Below, one piece after another: positions 16,926 through 26,656 of a stretch of DNA of 64,000 nucleotides. Both the position numbers and the translations under genes were made by a program. The DNA comes from Pusillimonas noertemannii (GTDB lineage: Bacteria > Pseudomonadota > Gammaproteobacteria > Burkholderiales > Burkholderiaceae_B), in the NCBI RefSeq assembly GCF_003096595.1, contig NZ_QEKO01000001.1, positions 1 to 64,000 of the forward strand. The letters run 5' to 3'. Position 1 is the first letter of the stretch; every line of letters begins with the position of its first letter. The notes under the pieces are model-generated. The model did not search any database and was not told the origin of the DNA. It saw only the letters and a program-made list of their open reading frames with translations.

Positions 16926-17321
16926 ATGAGCATGAGCGATCCCATCGCCGACATGTTGACCCGTGTGCGCAACGCGCAGCAAGTCAACAAGACGTCGGTC
17001 AGCATGCCCTCCTCCAAGCTGAAGGTAGCTATTGCTACCGTGCTGAAGGACGAAGGCTATATCGATAGTTTCCAGATCGTCGGCGACTCGGCCAAGCCGG
17101 TCCTCGAGATCACCCTCAAGTACTACGCCGGCCGTCCGGTCATCGAGCGCATCGAACGCGTCTCGCGCCCCGGCCTGCGTATCTACAAGGGCCGTACGGC
17201 CATTCCTCAGGTCATGAACGGCCTGGGCGTGGCTATTGTTTCCACGCCCCGCGGCGTGATGACCGATCGCAAGGCACGCGCCACCGGCGTGGGCGGCGAA
17301 GTGTTGTGCTACGTTGCATAA
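16926..17321 (+). CDS. rpsH: 30S ribosomal protein S8
   Basis: The 131-residue protein has the S8 opening [22 protein letters not shown] and the C-terminal [26 protein letters not shown]. It binds the central domain of 16S rRNA and is an early assembly protein; in Escherichia coli it is also the translational repressor of this operon. An AGGAG site lies before the ATG. Spacing to rpsN is 11 bases and to rplF 10 bases. Confidence 0.97.
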   Translation: MSMSDPIADMLTRVRNAQQVNKTSVSMPSSKLKVAIATVLKDEGYIDSFQIVGDSAKPVLEITLKYYAGRPVIERIERVSRPGLRIYKGRTAIPQVMNGLGVAIVSTPRGVMTDRKARATGVGGEVLCYVA

Positions 17322-17331
17322 GGAGATTCAT

Positions 17332-17865
17332 ATGTCACGTATCGCAAAATATCCGGTCTCGCTGCCCAAAGGGGTGGAAACCAAGATCGAAGCCAATCAG
17401 ATCGTCGTCAAGGGCCCCTTGGGCACGTTGGCCCAGCCCCTGACCGGCGACGTCGATATCAAGCTCGAGAACGATCAACTGACGTTTGCCGTTGCCAACG
17501 ATTCCCGCCATGCGCATGCCATGTCGGGTACGCTGCGCGCGCTGGTGAACAATATGGTTACCGGCGTCAGCAAGGGCTTCGAACGTAAATTGAACCTGGT
17601 CGGCGTGGGATTCCGCGCCCAGGTGCAAGGCAACGCGCTGAAACTGCAACTTGGTTTCTCGCATGACATCCTGCACGAGATGCCCGAAGGCATCAAGATC
17701 GAGTGCCCCACCCCCACCGAAGTCGTGGTCAAGGGCGCCGACAAGCAGGCCGTCGGCCAAGTAGCCGCGGAGATCCGCGCCTACCGCCGTCCCGAGCCCT
17801 ACAAGGGCAAGGGCGTGCGCTATGCCGACGAGCGTGTCATCATGAAAGAAACCAAGAAGAAATAA
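17332..17865 (+). CDS. rplF: 50S ribosomal protein L6
   Basis: The start at 17332 is fixed by AAGGAG and by the L6 opening [19 protein letters not shown]; six upstream in-frame residues overlap rpsH and are not used. The 177-residue protein has the two repeated L6 domains and ends with the conserved [14 protein letters not shown] segment. L6 sits near the factor-binding site at the base of the L7/L12 stalk. Length is the family standard. Confidence 0.97.
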   Translation: MSRIAKYPVSLPKGVETKIEANQIVVKGPLGTLAQPLTGDVDIKLENDQLTFAVANDSRHAHAMSGTLRALVNNMVTGVSKGFERKLNLVGVGFRAQVQGNALKLQLGFSHDILHEMPEGIKIECPTPTEVVVKGADKQAVGQVAAEIRAYRRPEPYKGKGVRYADERVIMKETKKK

Positions 17866-17886
17866 GCGCGCAGGCAAGGACGAATC

Positions 17887-18252
17887 ATGGACAAGAAAAT
17901 CTCCCGTTTGCGTCGTGCGGTATCGACCCGCCGGAAAATCACCGAACTGCGCGTACATCGCCTGTCGGTTTTCCGCTCGAACCTGCACATCTACGCGAAC
18001 ATCATCTCGCCGGAAGGCGATCGTGTGCTCGTCAGCGCTTCGACGCTCGAACCCGAAGTCCGCAAAGAGCTCGCAAGCAAGAACGGCAACGGCGGCAACG
18101 TCGATGCGGCGGGCCTGGTGGGCAAGCGTGTGGCCGAAAAAGCCAAGGCTGCCGGTATCGAGCAGGTCGCCTTCGACCGCTCGGGCTTCCGTTACCATGG
18201 CCGCGTCAAGGCGTTGGCCGATGCCGCGCGTGAAGCCGGCCTGAAGTTCTAA
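17887..18252 (+). CDS. rplR: 50S ribosomal protein L18
   Basis: This 121-residue protein begins [21 protein letters not shown], slightly lower in the usual basic opening but followed by the standard [24 protein letters not shown] and the C-terminal [27 protein letters not shown]18 binds 5S rRNA with L5 and L25 in the central protuberance. It is 21 bases after rplF and 13 before rpsE, in the regular spc order. Confidence 0.96.
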   Translation: MDKKISRLRRAVSTRRKITELRVHRLSVFRSNLHIYANIISPEGDRVLVSASTLEPEVRKELASKNGNGGNVDAAGLVGKRVAEKAKAAGIEQVAFDRSGFRYHGRVKALADAAREAGLKF

Positions 18253-18265
18253 GAAGGATTATCAA

Positions 18266-18784
18266 ATGGCTAAAGCACAAGGTAAGCACGCCGAGAAAGA
18301 GAACGACGACGGCATGCGTGAAAAAATGATCGCGGTCAACCGCGTCAGCAAAGTGGTCAAGGGTGGTCGCACCATGAGCTTTGCTGCGCTGACCGTGGTT
18401 GGCGATGGCGACGGACGCATCGGCATGGGCAAGGGCAAGGCCCGCGAAGTGCCGGTTGCGGTTCAGAAGGCCATGGAGCAAGCTCGTCGCGGCCTGTACA
18501 AGGTGCCCCTGAAGAACGGCACGCTGCATCACACGGTGGTGGGCAAGCATGGTGCATCCACCGTGCTGATCTCGCCGGCCGCCGAAGGTACCGGTGTTAT
18601 CGCCGGCGGCCCGATGCGCGCCATCTTCGAGGTAATGGGCGTGCGCAACGTCGTGGCCAAAAGCCTCGGCTCCAGCAACCCGTACAACATGGTCCGCGCC
18701 ACGCTGAACGGCCTGCGGGCATGCTCGACTCCCGCCGATGTCGCCGCCAAGCGTGGCAAGTCGGTCGAAGATATTCTGGGGTAA
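18266..18784 (+). CDS. rpsE: 30S ribosomal protein S5
   Basis: The 172-residue protein shows the S5 N-terminal double-stranded RNA-binding domain ([23 protein letters not shown] and [17 protein letters not shown]) and the C-terminal domain ending [33 protein letters not shown]5 lies at the mRNA entry site of the 30S subunit and affects decoding accuracy. The GKAREVPVA loop and the spectinomycin-site region VVKGGR look normal. rpmD follows after 3 bases. Confidence 0.97.
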   Translation: MAKAQGKHAEKENDDGMREKMIAVNRVSKVVKGGRTMSFAALTVVGDGDGRIGMGKGKAREVPVAVQKAMEQARRGLYKVPLKNGTLHHTVVGKHGASTVLISPAAEGTGVIAGGPMRAIFEVMGVRNVVAKSLGSSNPYNMVRATLNGLRACSTPADVAAKRGKSVEDILG

Positions 18785-18787
18785 GTC

Positions 18788-18976
18788 ATGACGACACAGA
18801 AGCAAATCAAAGTTACGCTCGTGCGCTCTGTCATCGGCACCAAGCAATCCCATCGCGACACGGTTCGCGGCCTGGGCCTGCGTGGTCTGAACAGCAGCCG
18901 CGTGCTGGTCGATACGCCCGAGGTGCGTGGGATGATCCGTAAAGTGGATTACCTCGTCACCGTCTCGGAAGCCTGA
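18788..18976 (+). CDS. rpmD: 50S ribosomal protein L30
   Basis: This 62-residue protein ([29 protein letters not shown]) is a complete bacterial L30 with the conserved [23 protein letters not shown] end. It is a small late-assembling large-subunit protein near the 5S rRNA contact. Its position between rpsE and rplO is standard; translation is probably coupled to rpsE because only 3 bases separate them. Confidence 0.95.
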   Translation: MTTQKQIKVTLVRSVIGTKQSHRDTVRGLGLRGLNSSRVLVDTPEVRGMIRKVDYLVTVSEA

Positions 18977-18987
18977 AAGGAATCGGG

Positions 18988-19428
18988 ATGTCTGATACTC
19001 AACTGAACACACTGCAGCCGGCCCCCGGCAGCAAGCACCCCAAGCGTCGCGTAGGCCGCGGAATCGGTTCCGGCCTGGGCAAGACCGCGGGTCGCGGCCA
19101 CAAGGGCCAGAAGTCGCGTTCCGGCGGCTTCCACAAGGTCGGCTTCGAAGGCGGTCAGATGCCGCTGTATCGCCGCCTGCCCAAGCGCGGTTTCACTTCC
19201 CGCAGCCAGATGCTGCGCGCCGAAGTTCGCCTGTCCGACCTTCAGGCCCTGCCCGTCGACGAAATCGACGTCCAGGTCCTCAAGCAGGCCGGCGTCATCG
19301 GCCAGAACGTGCGCTACGCCAAGGTCATCAAGTCCGGCGAGCTGAGCCGCAAGGTCTCGCTCAAGGGCCTGAGCGCCACGGCCGGTGCGCGCGCCGCAAT
19401 CGAAGCTGCCGGCGGTTCGCTGGTTTAA
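18988..19428 (+). CDS. rplO: 50S ribosomal protein L15
   Basis: The 146-residue protein has the glycine- and lysine-rich N-terminal tail typical of L15 ([22 protein letters not shown]) and the folded C-terminal domain [22 protein letters not shown]. The basic tail threads into 23S rRNA. It follows rpmD by 11 bases and precedes secY by 11 bases, the canonical spc order. Confidence 0.96.
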   Translation: MSDTQLNTLQPAPGSKHPKRRVGRGIGSGLGKTAGRGHKGQKSRSGGFHKVGFEGGQMPLYRRLPKRGFTSRSQMLRAEVRLSDLQALPVDEIDVQVLKQAGVIGQNVRYAKVIKSGELSRKVSLKGLSATAGARAAIEAAGGSLV

Positions 19429-19439
19429 AGGGGTAGCGG

Positions 19440-20765
19440 GTGGCTAAAGCTCAGGCACAGAGTAAGACGGGGGCAAAGTACGGCGACCTCAAGCGCCGTC
19501 TTGTCTTCCTGGTGCTCGCCCTGGTGGTTTATCGTCTTGGCACGCACATACCCGTGCCGGGCATCAACCCCGACGCGCTGGCCGAGATGTTCCAGCAAAA
19601 CCAGGGTGGCATCCTAGGCTTGTTCAACATGTTCTCGGGCGGCGCTCTCGAGCGCTTTTCGGTGTTCGCCCTGGGCATCATGCCGTACATTTCGGCAGCC
19701 ATCATCATGCAGCTCATGGCTGTCGTGGTGCCTACCCTTGAAGCCATCAAGAAAGAAGGCGAATCGGGCCGTCGCAAAATCACCCAGTACACCCGCTACG
19801 GCACGGTGTTTCTGGCTCTGATCCAGGCGGTGGGCATTTCCGTTGCGCTTGAATCGCAGCCCGGGCTGGTCATCGACCCCGGCATGCTGTTCCGCTTCAC
19901 GACCATCGTTTCGCTGGTCACCGGCACCATGTTCGTCATGTGGCTGGGCGAGCAGATTACCGAACGAGGCATCGGAAACGGCATCTCCATCATTATTTTC
20001 GCCGGTATCGTGGCGGGCCTGCCCAGTGCACTGACAGGCATGCTCGATCTGGTGCGCACCGATGCAATGTCGATTCTTTCGGCCCTGTTCATCCTGGTGC
20101 TGGTGGTGGCGGTTACCTACTTTGTCGTATTTGTCGAGCGTGGCCAGCGCCGTATCACGGTCAACTACGCCAAGCGCCAGGTCGGCAACAAGGTCTATGG
20201 CGGACAAAGCTCGCACCTGCCGCTCAAGCTGAACATGTCCGGCGTGATCCCGCCCATTTTCGCGTCGTCGATCATTCTGCTGCCCGCCACGGTAACCAGC
20301 TGGTTCTCCAGCAACCCCAACATGCGTTGGCTGGGCGACCTGGCTGCCGCGCTTGCGCCGCACCAGCCGCTGTACGTCACGCTGTTCTCGGCATTGATCA
20401 TCTTCTTCTGCTTCTTCTACACGGCCCTGGTGTTCAACAGCCGTGAAACCGCAGACAACCTGAAGAAGAGCGGTGCTTTCATTCCGGGTATCCGTCCGGG
20501 CGAGCAAACGTCTCGCTACATCGACAAGATACTCATGCGCCTGACTCTGGCCGGGGCCATCTACATCACGCTGGTGTGCCTGTTGCCCGAGTTCATGCAG
20601 ATGCGCTGGAATGTACCGTTCTACTTTGGTGGCACCTCTTTGTTGATTATTGTAGTGGTGGCTATGGATTTCATGGCTCAAGCGCAAGCTTACATGATGT
20701 CTCACCAATACGACTCGCTGCTCAAGAAGGCGAACTTCAAGGGCGCGGGCTTGCCAATGCGGTAA
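19440..20765 (+). CDS. secY: Protein translocase subunit SecY
   Basis: The 441-residue protein starts at GTG 19440 and has ten predicted membrane segments. SecY landmarks are [17 protein letters not shown], the [25 protein letters not shown] plug region, [17 protein letters not shown] and the cytoplasmic loops with INYAKRQ-like [15 protein letters not shown] and [22 protein letters not shown]. It forms the core channel of the SecYEG translocon. The GTG start is supported by the AGGGGTAG-type site and by the position just after rplO. Nothing is missing relative to the family. Confidence 0.96.
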   Translation: MAKAQAQSKTGAKYGDLKRRLVFLVLALVVYRLGTHIPVPGINPDALAEMFQQNQGGILGLFNMFSGGALERFSVFALGIMPYISAAIIMQLMAVVVPTLEAIKKEGESGRRKITQYTRYGTVFLALIQAVGISVALESQPGLVIDPGMLFRFTTIVSLVTGTMFVMWLGEQITERGIGNGISIIIFAGIVAGLPSALTGMLDLVRTDAMSILSALFILVLVVAVTYFVVFVERGQRRITVNYAKRQVGNKVYGGQSSHLPLKLNMSGVIPPIFASSIILLPATVTSWFSSNPNMRWLGDLAAALAPHQPLYVTLFSALIIFFCFFYTALVFNSRETADNLKKSGAFIPGIRPGEQTSRYIDKILMRLTLAGAIYITLVCLLPEFMQMRWNVPFYFGGTSLLIIVVVAMDFMAQAQAYMMSHQYDSLLKKANFKGAGLPMR

Positions 20766-20775
20766 GAAGAACACA

Positions 20776-20994
20776 ATGGCAAAAGACGACGTCATACAAA
20801 TGCAAGGAGAGGTTCTCGAGAACCTGCCCAACGCTACTTTTCGCGTCAAGTTGGAGAATGGTCATGTGGTGCTGGGCCATATTTCGGGCAAGATGCGCAT
20901 GCATTACATCCGGATTCTGCCGGGTGACAAGGTTACAGTGGAGCTCACGCCCTATGACCTGTCTCGCGCCAGAATTGTATTCCGCTCTAAATAA
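20776..20994 (+). CDS. infA: Translation initiation factor IF-1
   Basis: This 72-residue S1-like OB-fold protein ([30 protein letters not shown] and [33 protein letters not shown]) is a full-length IF-1, which occupies the A site of the 30S subunit during initiation. It lies between secY and rpmJ, as in many betaproteobacteria. The genome may hold a second infA elsewhere, as is common in Burkholderiales, but none is seen in this window. Confidence 0.95.
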   Translation: MAKDDVIQMQGEVLENLPNATFRVKLENGHVVLGHISGKMRMHYIRILPGDKVTVELTPYDLSRARIVFRSK

Positions 20995-21026
20995 GCGGCC
21001 GGGCTAAAGGAAACTAGGAGTCAACC

Positions 21027-21140
21027 ATGAAGGTAATGGCATCGGTAAAGCGGATCTGCCGCAACTGCAAGATCATCAAACGTCACGGCGTGGTGCGTGT
21101 CATCTGCACCGACCCGCGTCACAAGCAGCGTCAAGGCTAA
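21027..21140 (+). CDS. rpmJ: 50S ribosomal protein L36 (zinc-ribbon form)
   Basis: This 37-residue gene reads [20 protein letters not shown] and continues to a TAA at 21138-21140. The CRNC pair, the later cysteine in VICTDP and the following histidine form the zinc site of the C-plus L36 type. It is the smallest large-subunit protein and sits near the peptidyl transferase region. An AGGAG site lies 8 bases upstream. It stands in its normal place between infA and rpsM. Its product is too short to be found by a 60-codon cut-off. Confidence 0.95.
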   Translation: MKVMASVKRICRNCKIIKRHGVVRVICTDPRHKQRQG

Positions 21141-21176
21141 TGGCCGCGTCGCAACAGATTTAAACAAGGAACAGTC

Positions 21177-21542
21177 ATGGCCCGTATCGCTGGCATCAAC
21201 ATTCCGCCGCATAAACACGCCGAAATCGGACTTACCGCTATTTTTGGTATCGGTCGCACGCGCGCACGCAAAATCTGCGAAGCGTCGGGCATCGAGTATT
21301 CCAAGAAAGTGAAAGATCTGACCGACGCCGAGCTCGAACGCATCCGTGAACACGTCAACGTGTTCACCGTCGAAGGCGATCTGCGTCGCGAAGTGCAACT
21401 TTCGATCAAGCGTCTGATCGACCTGGGAACCTACCGCGGCATGCGCCACAAGCGCGGCCTGCCTGTCCGCGGTCAGCGCACGCGCACCAACGCGCGCACC
21501 CGCAAGGGCCCGCGTCGCGCAGCGGCTTCCCTGAAGAAATAA
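21177..21542 (+). CDS. rpsM: 30S ribosomal protein S13
   Basis: The 121-residue S13 begins [26 protein letters not shown] and ends with the basic tail [22 protein letters not shown] that reaches the P-site tRNA. It contacts L5 across bridge B1b in the 30S head. It starts the alpha part of the cluster (rpsM-rpsK-rpsD-rpoA-rplQ), 36 bases after rpmJ, with AAGGA as ribosome site. The family length is matched. Confidence 0.97.
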   Translation: MARIAGINIPPHKHAEIGLTAIFGIGRTRARKICEASGIEYSKKVKDLTDAELERIREHVNVFTVEGDLRREVQLSIKRLIDLGTYRGMRHKRGLPVRGQRTRTNARTRKGPRRAAASLKK

Positions 21543-21556
21543 TCGAGGATTAGAAG

Positions 21557-21958
21557 ATGGCGAAAGCTTCCAACAGCGGCGCGTCGCGCGTACGCAAGAA
21601 AATCAAGAAGAGCGTTTCGGACGGCATCGCGCACGTTCATGCGTCCTTCAACAACACGATCATCACCATTACCGATCGCCAGGGCAACGCGCTGTCCTGG
21701 GCGACGTCGGGCGGTGCCGGCTTCAAGGGCTCGCGCAAATCCACTCCGTTCGCCGCTCAGGTGGCTGCCGAGTCGGCTGGCCGCGTGGCACAAGAATACG
21801 GCATCAAGACACTCGAAGTCCGCATCAAGGGCCCCGGCCCCGGCCGCGAGTCTTCGGTGCGCGCCCTGAACGCGCTGGGCATCAAGATCTCCAGCATCTC
21901 GGACATCACGCCCATTCCGCACAATGGCTGCCGTCCGCCCAAGCGCCGTCGCATCTAA
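21557..21958 (+). CDS. rpsK: 30S ribosomal protein S11
   Basis: The 133-residue protein contains the S11 hallmarks [44 protein letters not shown] and the C-terminal [21 protein letters not shown]. It lies on the 30S platform near the mRNA exit and the Shine-Dalgarno helix. It follows rpsM by 14 bases and precedes rpsD by 9 bases, as expected for the alpha operon. Confidence 0.97.
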   Translation: MAKASNSGASRVRKKIKKSVSDGIAHVHASFNNTIITITDRQGNALSWATSGGAGFKGSRKSTPFAAQVAAESAGRVAQEYGIKTLEVRIKGPGPGRESSVRALNALGIKISSISDITPIPHNGCRPPKRRRI

Positions 21959-21967
21959 GGGGAAACC

Positions 21968-22591
<624 letters not shown>

Positions 22592-22624
22592 GAGCGGCAT
22601 TCGCACTGCATCGCAGCTTCAAGC

Positions 22625-22665
22625 CACAGCCCGGTTTTCAGTCATTTGCTGGAAGCTGGGCTGTG
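22625..22665 (+). other. Long hairpin in the rpsD-rpoA gap
   Basis: CACAGCCC (22625-22632) pairs with GGGCTGTG (22658-22665), and the interior TTTTCAG/CTGGAAG continues the stem with wobble pairs, giving an almost continuous stem around a short loop. No T-run follows. It may be an mRNA processing or attenuation site that sets RNA polymerase alpha levels apart from ribosomal proteins. Confidence 0.5.
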
Positions 22666-22742
22666 TCAGCTACCGCCGGACAACCGGTTCATCCGTCAGC
22701 CTTATCGGTGTAACGAGCCGAGGGTATTGAAAAGGAACACAC

Positions 22743-23729
22743 ATGTCGTCTCAAGGTTTTCTGAAACCCCGTTCTATCGAAGTCGAGCCCGCCGGCAAGA
22801 ATCACGCCCGCGTCATCATGGAGCCGTTCGAACGCGGCTACGGCCATACGCTGGGCAATGCGCTGCGCCGCATCCTGCTGTCGTCCATGACCGGCTATGC
22901 CCCGACCGAGGTGCAGATTACGGGTGTTGTGCACGAGTACTCCACCATCGCCGGCGTGCGCGAAGACGTCGTCGACATTCTGCTGAACCTGAAGGGCGTG
23001 GTCTTCAAGCTGCACAACCGTGACGACGTCACGCTGGTGCTGCGCAAGGAAGGCCAGGGCGTGGTCACGGCCGCCGACATCGAGCTGCCGCACGACGTCG
23101 AGATCATCAATCCCGATCACGTCATCGCCAATCTTACCGAGGCCGGCAAGCTTGAAGTCCACATCAAGGTCGAGCAAGGCCGCGGCTATGTGCCCGGCAA
23201 CGTTCGCGCCCTGGCCGACGACCGCTCGCACACCATCGGCCGTATCGTGCTCGACGCTTCGTACAGCCCCGTGCGCCGCGTCAGCTATGCGGTTGAAAGC
23301 GCCCGCGTCGAGCAGCGCACCGACCTCGACAAGCTGATCCTCGACATCGAGACCAACGGCGTCATTTCGCCCGAAGAGGCTGTGCGCCAGTCGGCCCGCA
23401 TCCTCATGGACCAGATCTCGGTCTTTGCCGCGCTTGAAGGCGTGGGCGATTCCTACGAGGCACCGGTACGCGGCGCCCCGCAGATCGACCCCGTGCTGCT
23501 GCGTCCGGTCGACGACCTCGAGCTGACCGTGCGTTCGGCCAACTGCCTGAAGGCCGAAAACATCTACTACATCGGCGATCTGATCCAGCGCACCGAAAAC
23601 GAGCTGCTCAAGACCCCCAACCTGGGTCGCAAGTCGCTCAACGAAATCAAGGAAGTCCTTGCCGCACGCGGCCTGACCTTGGGCATGAAGCTCGAGAACT
23701 GGCCTCCCCTGGGCCTGGAACGTCCCTAA
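22743..23729 (+). CDS. rpoA: DNA-directed RNA polymerase subunit alpha
   Basis: The 328-residue protein has the N-terminal dimerisation domain ([27 protein letters not shown] and the [30 protein letters not shown] block). The C-terminal domain ([53 protein letters not shown]) binds UP elements and activators. AAAAGGAA lies before the ATG at 22743. It follows rpsD after a 151-base gap and is followed by a terminator-like hairpin, so rplQ is probably expressed partly apart from it. Length is standard. Confidence 0.97.
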   Translation: MSSQGFLKPRSIEVEPAGKNHARVIMEPFERGYGHTLGNALRRILLSSMTGYAPTEVQITGVVHEYSTIAGVREDVVDILLNLKGVVFKLHNRDDVTLVLRKEGQGVVTAADIELPHDVEIINPDHVIANLTEAGKLEVHIKVEQGRGYVPGNVRALADDRSHTIGRIVLDASYSPVRRVSYAVESARVEQRTDLDKLILDIETNGVISPEEAVRQSARILMDQISVFAALEGVGDSYEAPVRGAPQIDPVLLRPVDDLELTVRSANCLKAENIYYIGDLIQRTENELLKTPNLGRKSLNEIKEVLAARGLTLGMKLENWPPLGLERP

Positions 23730-23738
23730 GCAGCAAGC

Positions 23739-23764
23739 AAAGGCCGGCATGCGTGCCGGCCTTT
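23739..23764 (+). terminator. Rho-independent-type terminator after rpoA
   Basis: AAAGGCCGGCA and TGCCGGCCTTT form an 11-bp perfect stem around a four-base loop, 10 bases after the rpoA stop. The stem itself supplies the T-run (CCTTTC). It falls inside the classic rpoA-rplQ linkage, implying partial termination. Confidence 0.65.
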
Positions 23765-23926
23765 CGCCGCGAGCCGGCATTTTGTAAGAAGTCGCCGGCC
23801 CGCAAGCAGTACCCCCTGTTTTTTCGTGTATAGTTTTGCCCCTGATCCGGCCCGCAGCATGTCTGATAGAAGAGCCGGCTTATCGCGAAAAATCATTTCG
23901 CTTAAATAGATTCAAAGGAAAACATC
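23765..23926 (+). promoter_or_regulatory. rplQ leader with possible separate promoter
   Basis: The stretch after the terminator is unusually AT-rich for this genome, with a T-run near 23820, TATAG near 23830 and GATAG near 23867. No hexamer pair with good spacing stands out, so the promoter is only suspected from the terminator upstream and the long gap. AAAGGAAAA before 23927 is the ribosome site of rplQ. Confidence 0.3.
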
Positions 23927-24316
23927 ATGCGTCACCGTAGTGGTTTGCGTAAACTCAACCGCACCAGCAGCCATCGCCTGGCTATGTTCCGCAACATGGC
24001 TGTTTCGCTGCTTACCCACGAAGCCATCAAGACCACGCTGCCCAAGGCCAAAGAGCTGCGCCGCGTCGTCGAGCCCCTGATCACCCTGGGCAAAGAGCCC
24101 AGCGTCGCCAACAAGCGCCTGGCTTTCGCCCGCCTGCGCGACCGCGACGCAGTGGCCAAGCTGTTCGACGTGGTCGGCCCGCGCTACAAAGAGCGCAACG
24201 GCGGCTACACCCGCGTGCTGAAGATGGGCTTCCGCCAGGGCGACAACGCCCCCATGGCCTTCATCGAGCTGGTCGATCGCCCCGAAGTCGAAGAAGCGGA
24301 AGAAGCGGCCGAGTAA
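23927..24316 (+). CDS. rplQ: 50S ribosomal protein L17
   Basis: The 129-residue protein begins [29 protein letters not shown] and includes the conserved [26 protein letters not shown] and [27 protein letters not shown] segments. L17 lies at the polypeptide exit side of the 50S subunit. The acidic tail [10 protein letters not shown] is common in betaproteobacteria. It closes the ribosomal cluster; a very strong hairpin follows. Confidence 0.96.
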   Translation: MRHRSGLRKLNRTSSHRLAMFRNMAVSLLTHEAIKTTLPKAKELRRVVEPLITLGKEPSVANKRLAFARLRDRDAVAKLFDVVGPRYKERNGGYTRVLKMGFRQGDNAPMAFIELVDRPEVEEAEEAAE

Positions 24317-24368
24317 CACCGCTTGCGCCGGCGGCCTGCCGCCGGTGTGGCTTCAAGATTATTCAAGC

Positions 24369-24406
24369 ACACGCCCTGGTATGGCATTGTCCATACCAGG
24401 GCGTGT
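24369..24406. terminator. Bidirectional terminator between rplQ and the beta-propeller gene
   Basis: ACACGCCCTGGTATGG and CCATACCAGGGCGTGT form a 16-bp perfect stem around a 6-base loop, between two convergent genes. A GCCGCC-type hairpin lies just upstream. The length of the perfect stem makes it the strongest simple hairpin in the window. Confidence 0.7.
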
Positions 24407-24421
24407 CGTTTCCCGGGGCGC

Positions 24422-25051
24422 TTACGCCCGGCGCACCACCCGGATCTTTCCGCTGTCGCCGCCGCCGCAGAACAGCAGGTTGCCGCCGTTCGACTCCAGG
24501 CCCGACACTCCGGTTTGGGCCGGCATATTGATGGTCTCGAGTACTTCGCCGGTGTCGGGATCGATGCGCCTGAGCTCGCTTGCACCGTCTTCCCAGGTGC
24601 CGTGCCACAGCTCGTCGCCAGCCCAGCTTATACCCGTCACAAAGCGGTTGGATTCGATCACGCGAAGCACCGCGCCGCTGTCGGGGTCGATCTGGTAGAT
24701 TCTGCGGTCTTGGTAGCCCCCGGCCCAAAGCATGCCTTCGCCCCAGGCAAGGCCTGAAGCGCCGACCGTTTCCGGCAGGGGAATCGTGCCGAGTACGCGG
24801 CCGCTTTCAGGGTCGATTTTCTGGATGTGGTCCGAGGCTATCTGGTATAGATGGCGTCCGTCGAAGGCTGTGCCCGCGTTCGCCGGCACGTCGATCGATC
24901 GCAGCGTCTTGCCGTTTGCGGGATGGAGCGCGACCAGCTTGTCGCCGTTAGCGAACCAGATATGGCGGCCGTCGTATGAAACGCCGTGCACGCTGCCGGT
25001 ATCGGGAAAGGGCCCGTATTCATGGATGATGTGAGCAGTCGATTTTTTCAT
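24422..25051 (-). CDS. Beta-propeller protein (glutamine cyclotransferase-like/Vgb-like), cytoplasmic
   Basis: This 209-residue protein is made of about five repeats with the pattern G.SYDG..IWFANG....L.P..GKTLRSIDVP, seen as HGVSYDGRHIWFANGDKLVALHP, TAFDGRHLYQIASDHIQKIDPESG, SGLAWGEGMLWAGGYQDRRIYQIDPDSG and ISWAGDELWHGTWEDGASELRRIDPDTG. This is a small beta-propeller of the YVTN/SMP-30/Vgb kind, often labelled glutamine cyclotransferase. No signal peptide is visible. It lies downstream of an unusual regulator gene on the same strand, about 106 bases away. A catalytic or ligand-sensing role is possible, but I cannot name a reaction. Confidence 0.6.
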   Translation of the reverse strand: MKKSTAHIIHEYGPFPDTGSVHGVSYDGRHIWFANGDKLVALHPANGKTLRSIDVPANAGTAFDGRHLYQIASDHIQKIDPESGRVLGTIPLPETVGASGLAWGEGMLWAGGYQDRRIYQIDPDSGAVLRVIESNRFVTGISWAGDELWHGTWEDGASELRRIDPDTGEVLETINMPAQTGVSGLESNGGNLLFCGGGDSGKIRVVRRA

Positions 25052-25157
25052 GTTGACTCCTAAGTATTCAAGAAATGCCCGCCTGCCATGCCGGCTTGGC
25101 GCCTGCTTGCCTTGACATGGCCGGGGCGGATAAAGGAGTGGTCACCACGCTTTCATG

Positions 25158-26378
25158 CTAATCGACCGCCAGCGGAAGAGAGAGTAACAAGCTTGTCGTG
25201 AATCCGGGCAGGGGCGAGGACATCCAGCGGCGCGCCGGGCCTCGGCCCTGGCTCTGAGCCTGGCCCGAGGCGGCCAGCGTGTCCAAAGCCCGCTGGACGC
25301 TGCGCTGGCTGACATTCAGGGCAAGAGCCAATGCCGAGCTGGGCCAGGACTCTCCATCGGCAAGCAGGGCCAGAATTGCGCCATGTTCGGTTTCATGCGG
25401 CCGGGCAAGCACCCCGACTTCACTCGAATGAAGGGGCTTGAGAAGGAAGCCCCGCGGAGTCGTATGTATTTCGGCCACCGGGGCAAGCAGCTTGCGCAGG
25501 CGGCCGATTTCCACGCGCAGCCGGGCGCGATGCGTTTCGTCCGCGATCTTCATGCGGAAGACCTTTGCGATAAGCGCATCGCGCGATACATCGCGCGGCC
25601 ATGCTTCGCCCAACATGCGGGCCAGGCCAAACAGCACGGGGCGTGTGGCAAGCGGTACGGTATTGTCCAGGCGCCACAGCGCGTTGCGGCAGGCATCCAC
25701 CACAAGCATCTCCGACTCGTGCAAGGCCTGCACCTCTGCAAGCCTGAGCTTGCGCTCCAGGCCATGAAGAAAAAGGCGCGCAACGGGCGCATCCAGCTCT
25801 TTCTGCGCCTGTCGGACTTCGGCCATCAGGGCGGGTATGCCGGATTGCCCGGCCGCGGTTGCCGCGCGCCCAAGCGCGGCGTGGGCCATGTCGGCGCGGC
25901 CGCGCCGCATGGCGATGCCGGCCGCAATCAGCTCATGCGTGGATTTCAGGGCGGGTGGAGCGATGTCGGGCTGCGCTTCGTCCAGCAAGTGTTGCGCCTC
26001 GTCCAGCCGTCCCAGCAGCAGGAGCCGCCGGGCCGAGATGTATCGCGCCTGCTCGGCGTTGGCGTGGTCGCCTTGCGCCTGCAGCGTGATGCGTGCCGCA
26101 TGAAGCATCTTGCCGGGCCATGCCACATCGCGTGAAACGAGTGCAATTTCGGCTTCGGCGACGATGCATCGTGCTCGAGCCTTGGGATTTCGTGGGCCGA
26201 AGCTGCGCGCCGCGCGGCGTATCAGAACCCGCGCCCGCGCAAGATCGCCAAGCTGCGACAATGCGATGCCTCGCAGGGCAAGCGCGTCCGCGTCGTCGCG
26301 CAAGGCAACGAGGTTCAAGGCATCGAGGGGGCTGCCCGAAGCCAGCGCCCGCGCGGCGGCCGAGATCAGCGGATCCAT
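25158..26378 (-). CDS. TPR-like regulator with two C-terminal DNA-binding segments
   Basis: I place the start at the ATG ending at 26378 (MDPLISAAARALASGSPLDAL); a longer frame to 26522 adds a cysteine-rich, unlikely N-terminus. The ~406-residue product has an N-terminal alpha-helical TPR-like array (~1-190, with repeats such as ALRGIALSQLGDLARARVLIRRA and ARRLLLLGRLDEAQHLLDEAQ). A central OmpR/BTAD-like winged helix follows (HRARLRVEIGRLRKLLAPVAEIHTTPRGFLLKP), and at the C-terminus a second HTH (SSALALALNVSQRSVQRALDTLAASGQ). This looks like a transcription factor, and the adjacent beta-propeller gene is its natural partner or target. I do not recognise a characterised family. Confidence 0.6.
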   Translation of the reverse strand: MDPLISAAARALASGSPLDALNLVALRDDADALALRGIALSQLGDLARARVLIRRAARSFGPRNPKARARCIVAEAEIALVSRDVAWPGKMLHAARITLQAQGDHANAEQARYISARRLLLLGRLDEAQHLLDEAQPDIAPPALKSTHELIAAGIAMRRGRADMAHAALGRAATAAGQSGIPALMAEVRQAQKELDAPVARLFLHGLERKLRLAEVQALHESEMLVVDACRNALWRLDNTVPLATRPVLFGLARMLGEAWPRDVSRDALIAKVFRMKIADETHRARLRVEIGRLRKLLAPVAEIHTTPRGFLLKPLHSSEVGVLARPHETEHGAILALLADGESWPSSALALALNVSQRSVQRALDTLAASGQAQSQGRGPARRWMSSPLPGFTTSLLLSLPLAVD

Positions 26379-26567
26379 GCCGTTGGTGCCCAATTCTCTT
26401 CCTCTCTTGATTGCCGACAATCCAATATTGCTCTTCACCCTCCATGCGTGGCAAGCCACGATGGTGCCCCCGCCGTCCAGGTTTTCTCCAGGCGGAAGGA
26501 CGGTGGTTCCGCAAGGCGGCATATTGGATTTCCCATCTTGTGCACGGTTATAAAACCAACTAGAATT

Positions 26568-26594
26568 TCGACGATAAGAATTTTTTTATAAAAT
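26568..26594 (+). promoter_or_regulatory. Conserved 27-nt element upstream of SBP3
   Basis: TCGA, 12 bases, TTTTATAAAAT with the same spacing as the copies near 3099 and 11910. A further AT-rich near-palindrome, GGTTATAAAACC, lies at about 26547-26558. The gene start is 62 bases downstream. This copy is 14.6 kb from the gentisate operon, so shared regulation in trans is implied. Confidence 0.55.
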
Positions 26595-26656
26595 ATGGCC
26601 GTCGCTGCCCGCGCAATGCCAAGGGGGCCGGCCGTTCTCATACAGGACGGAGAAAC

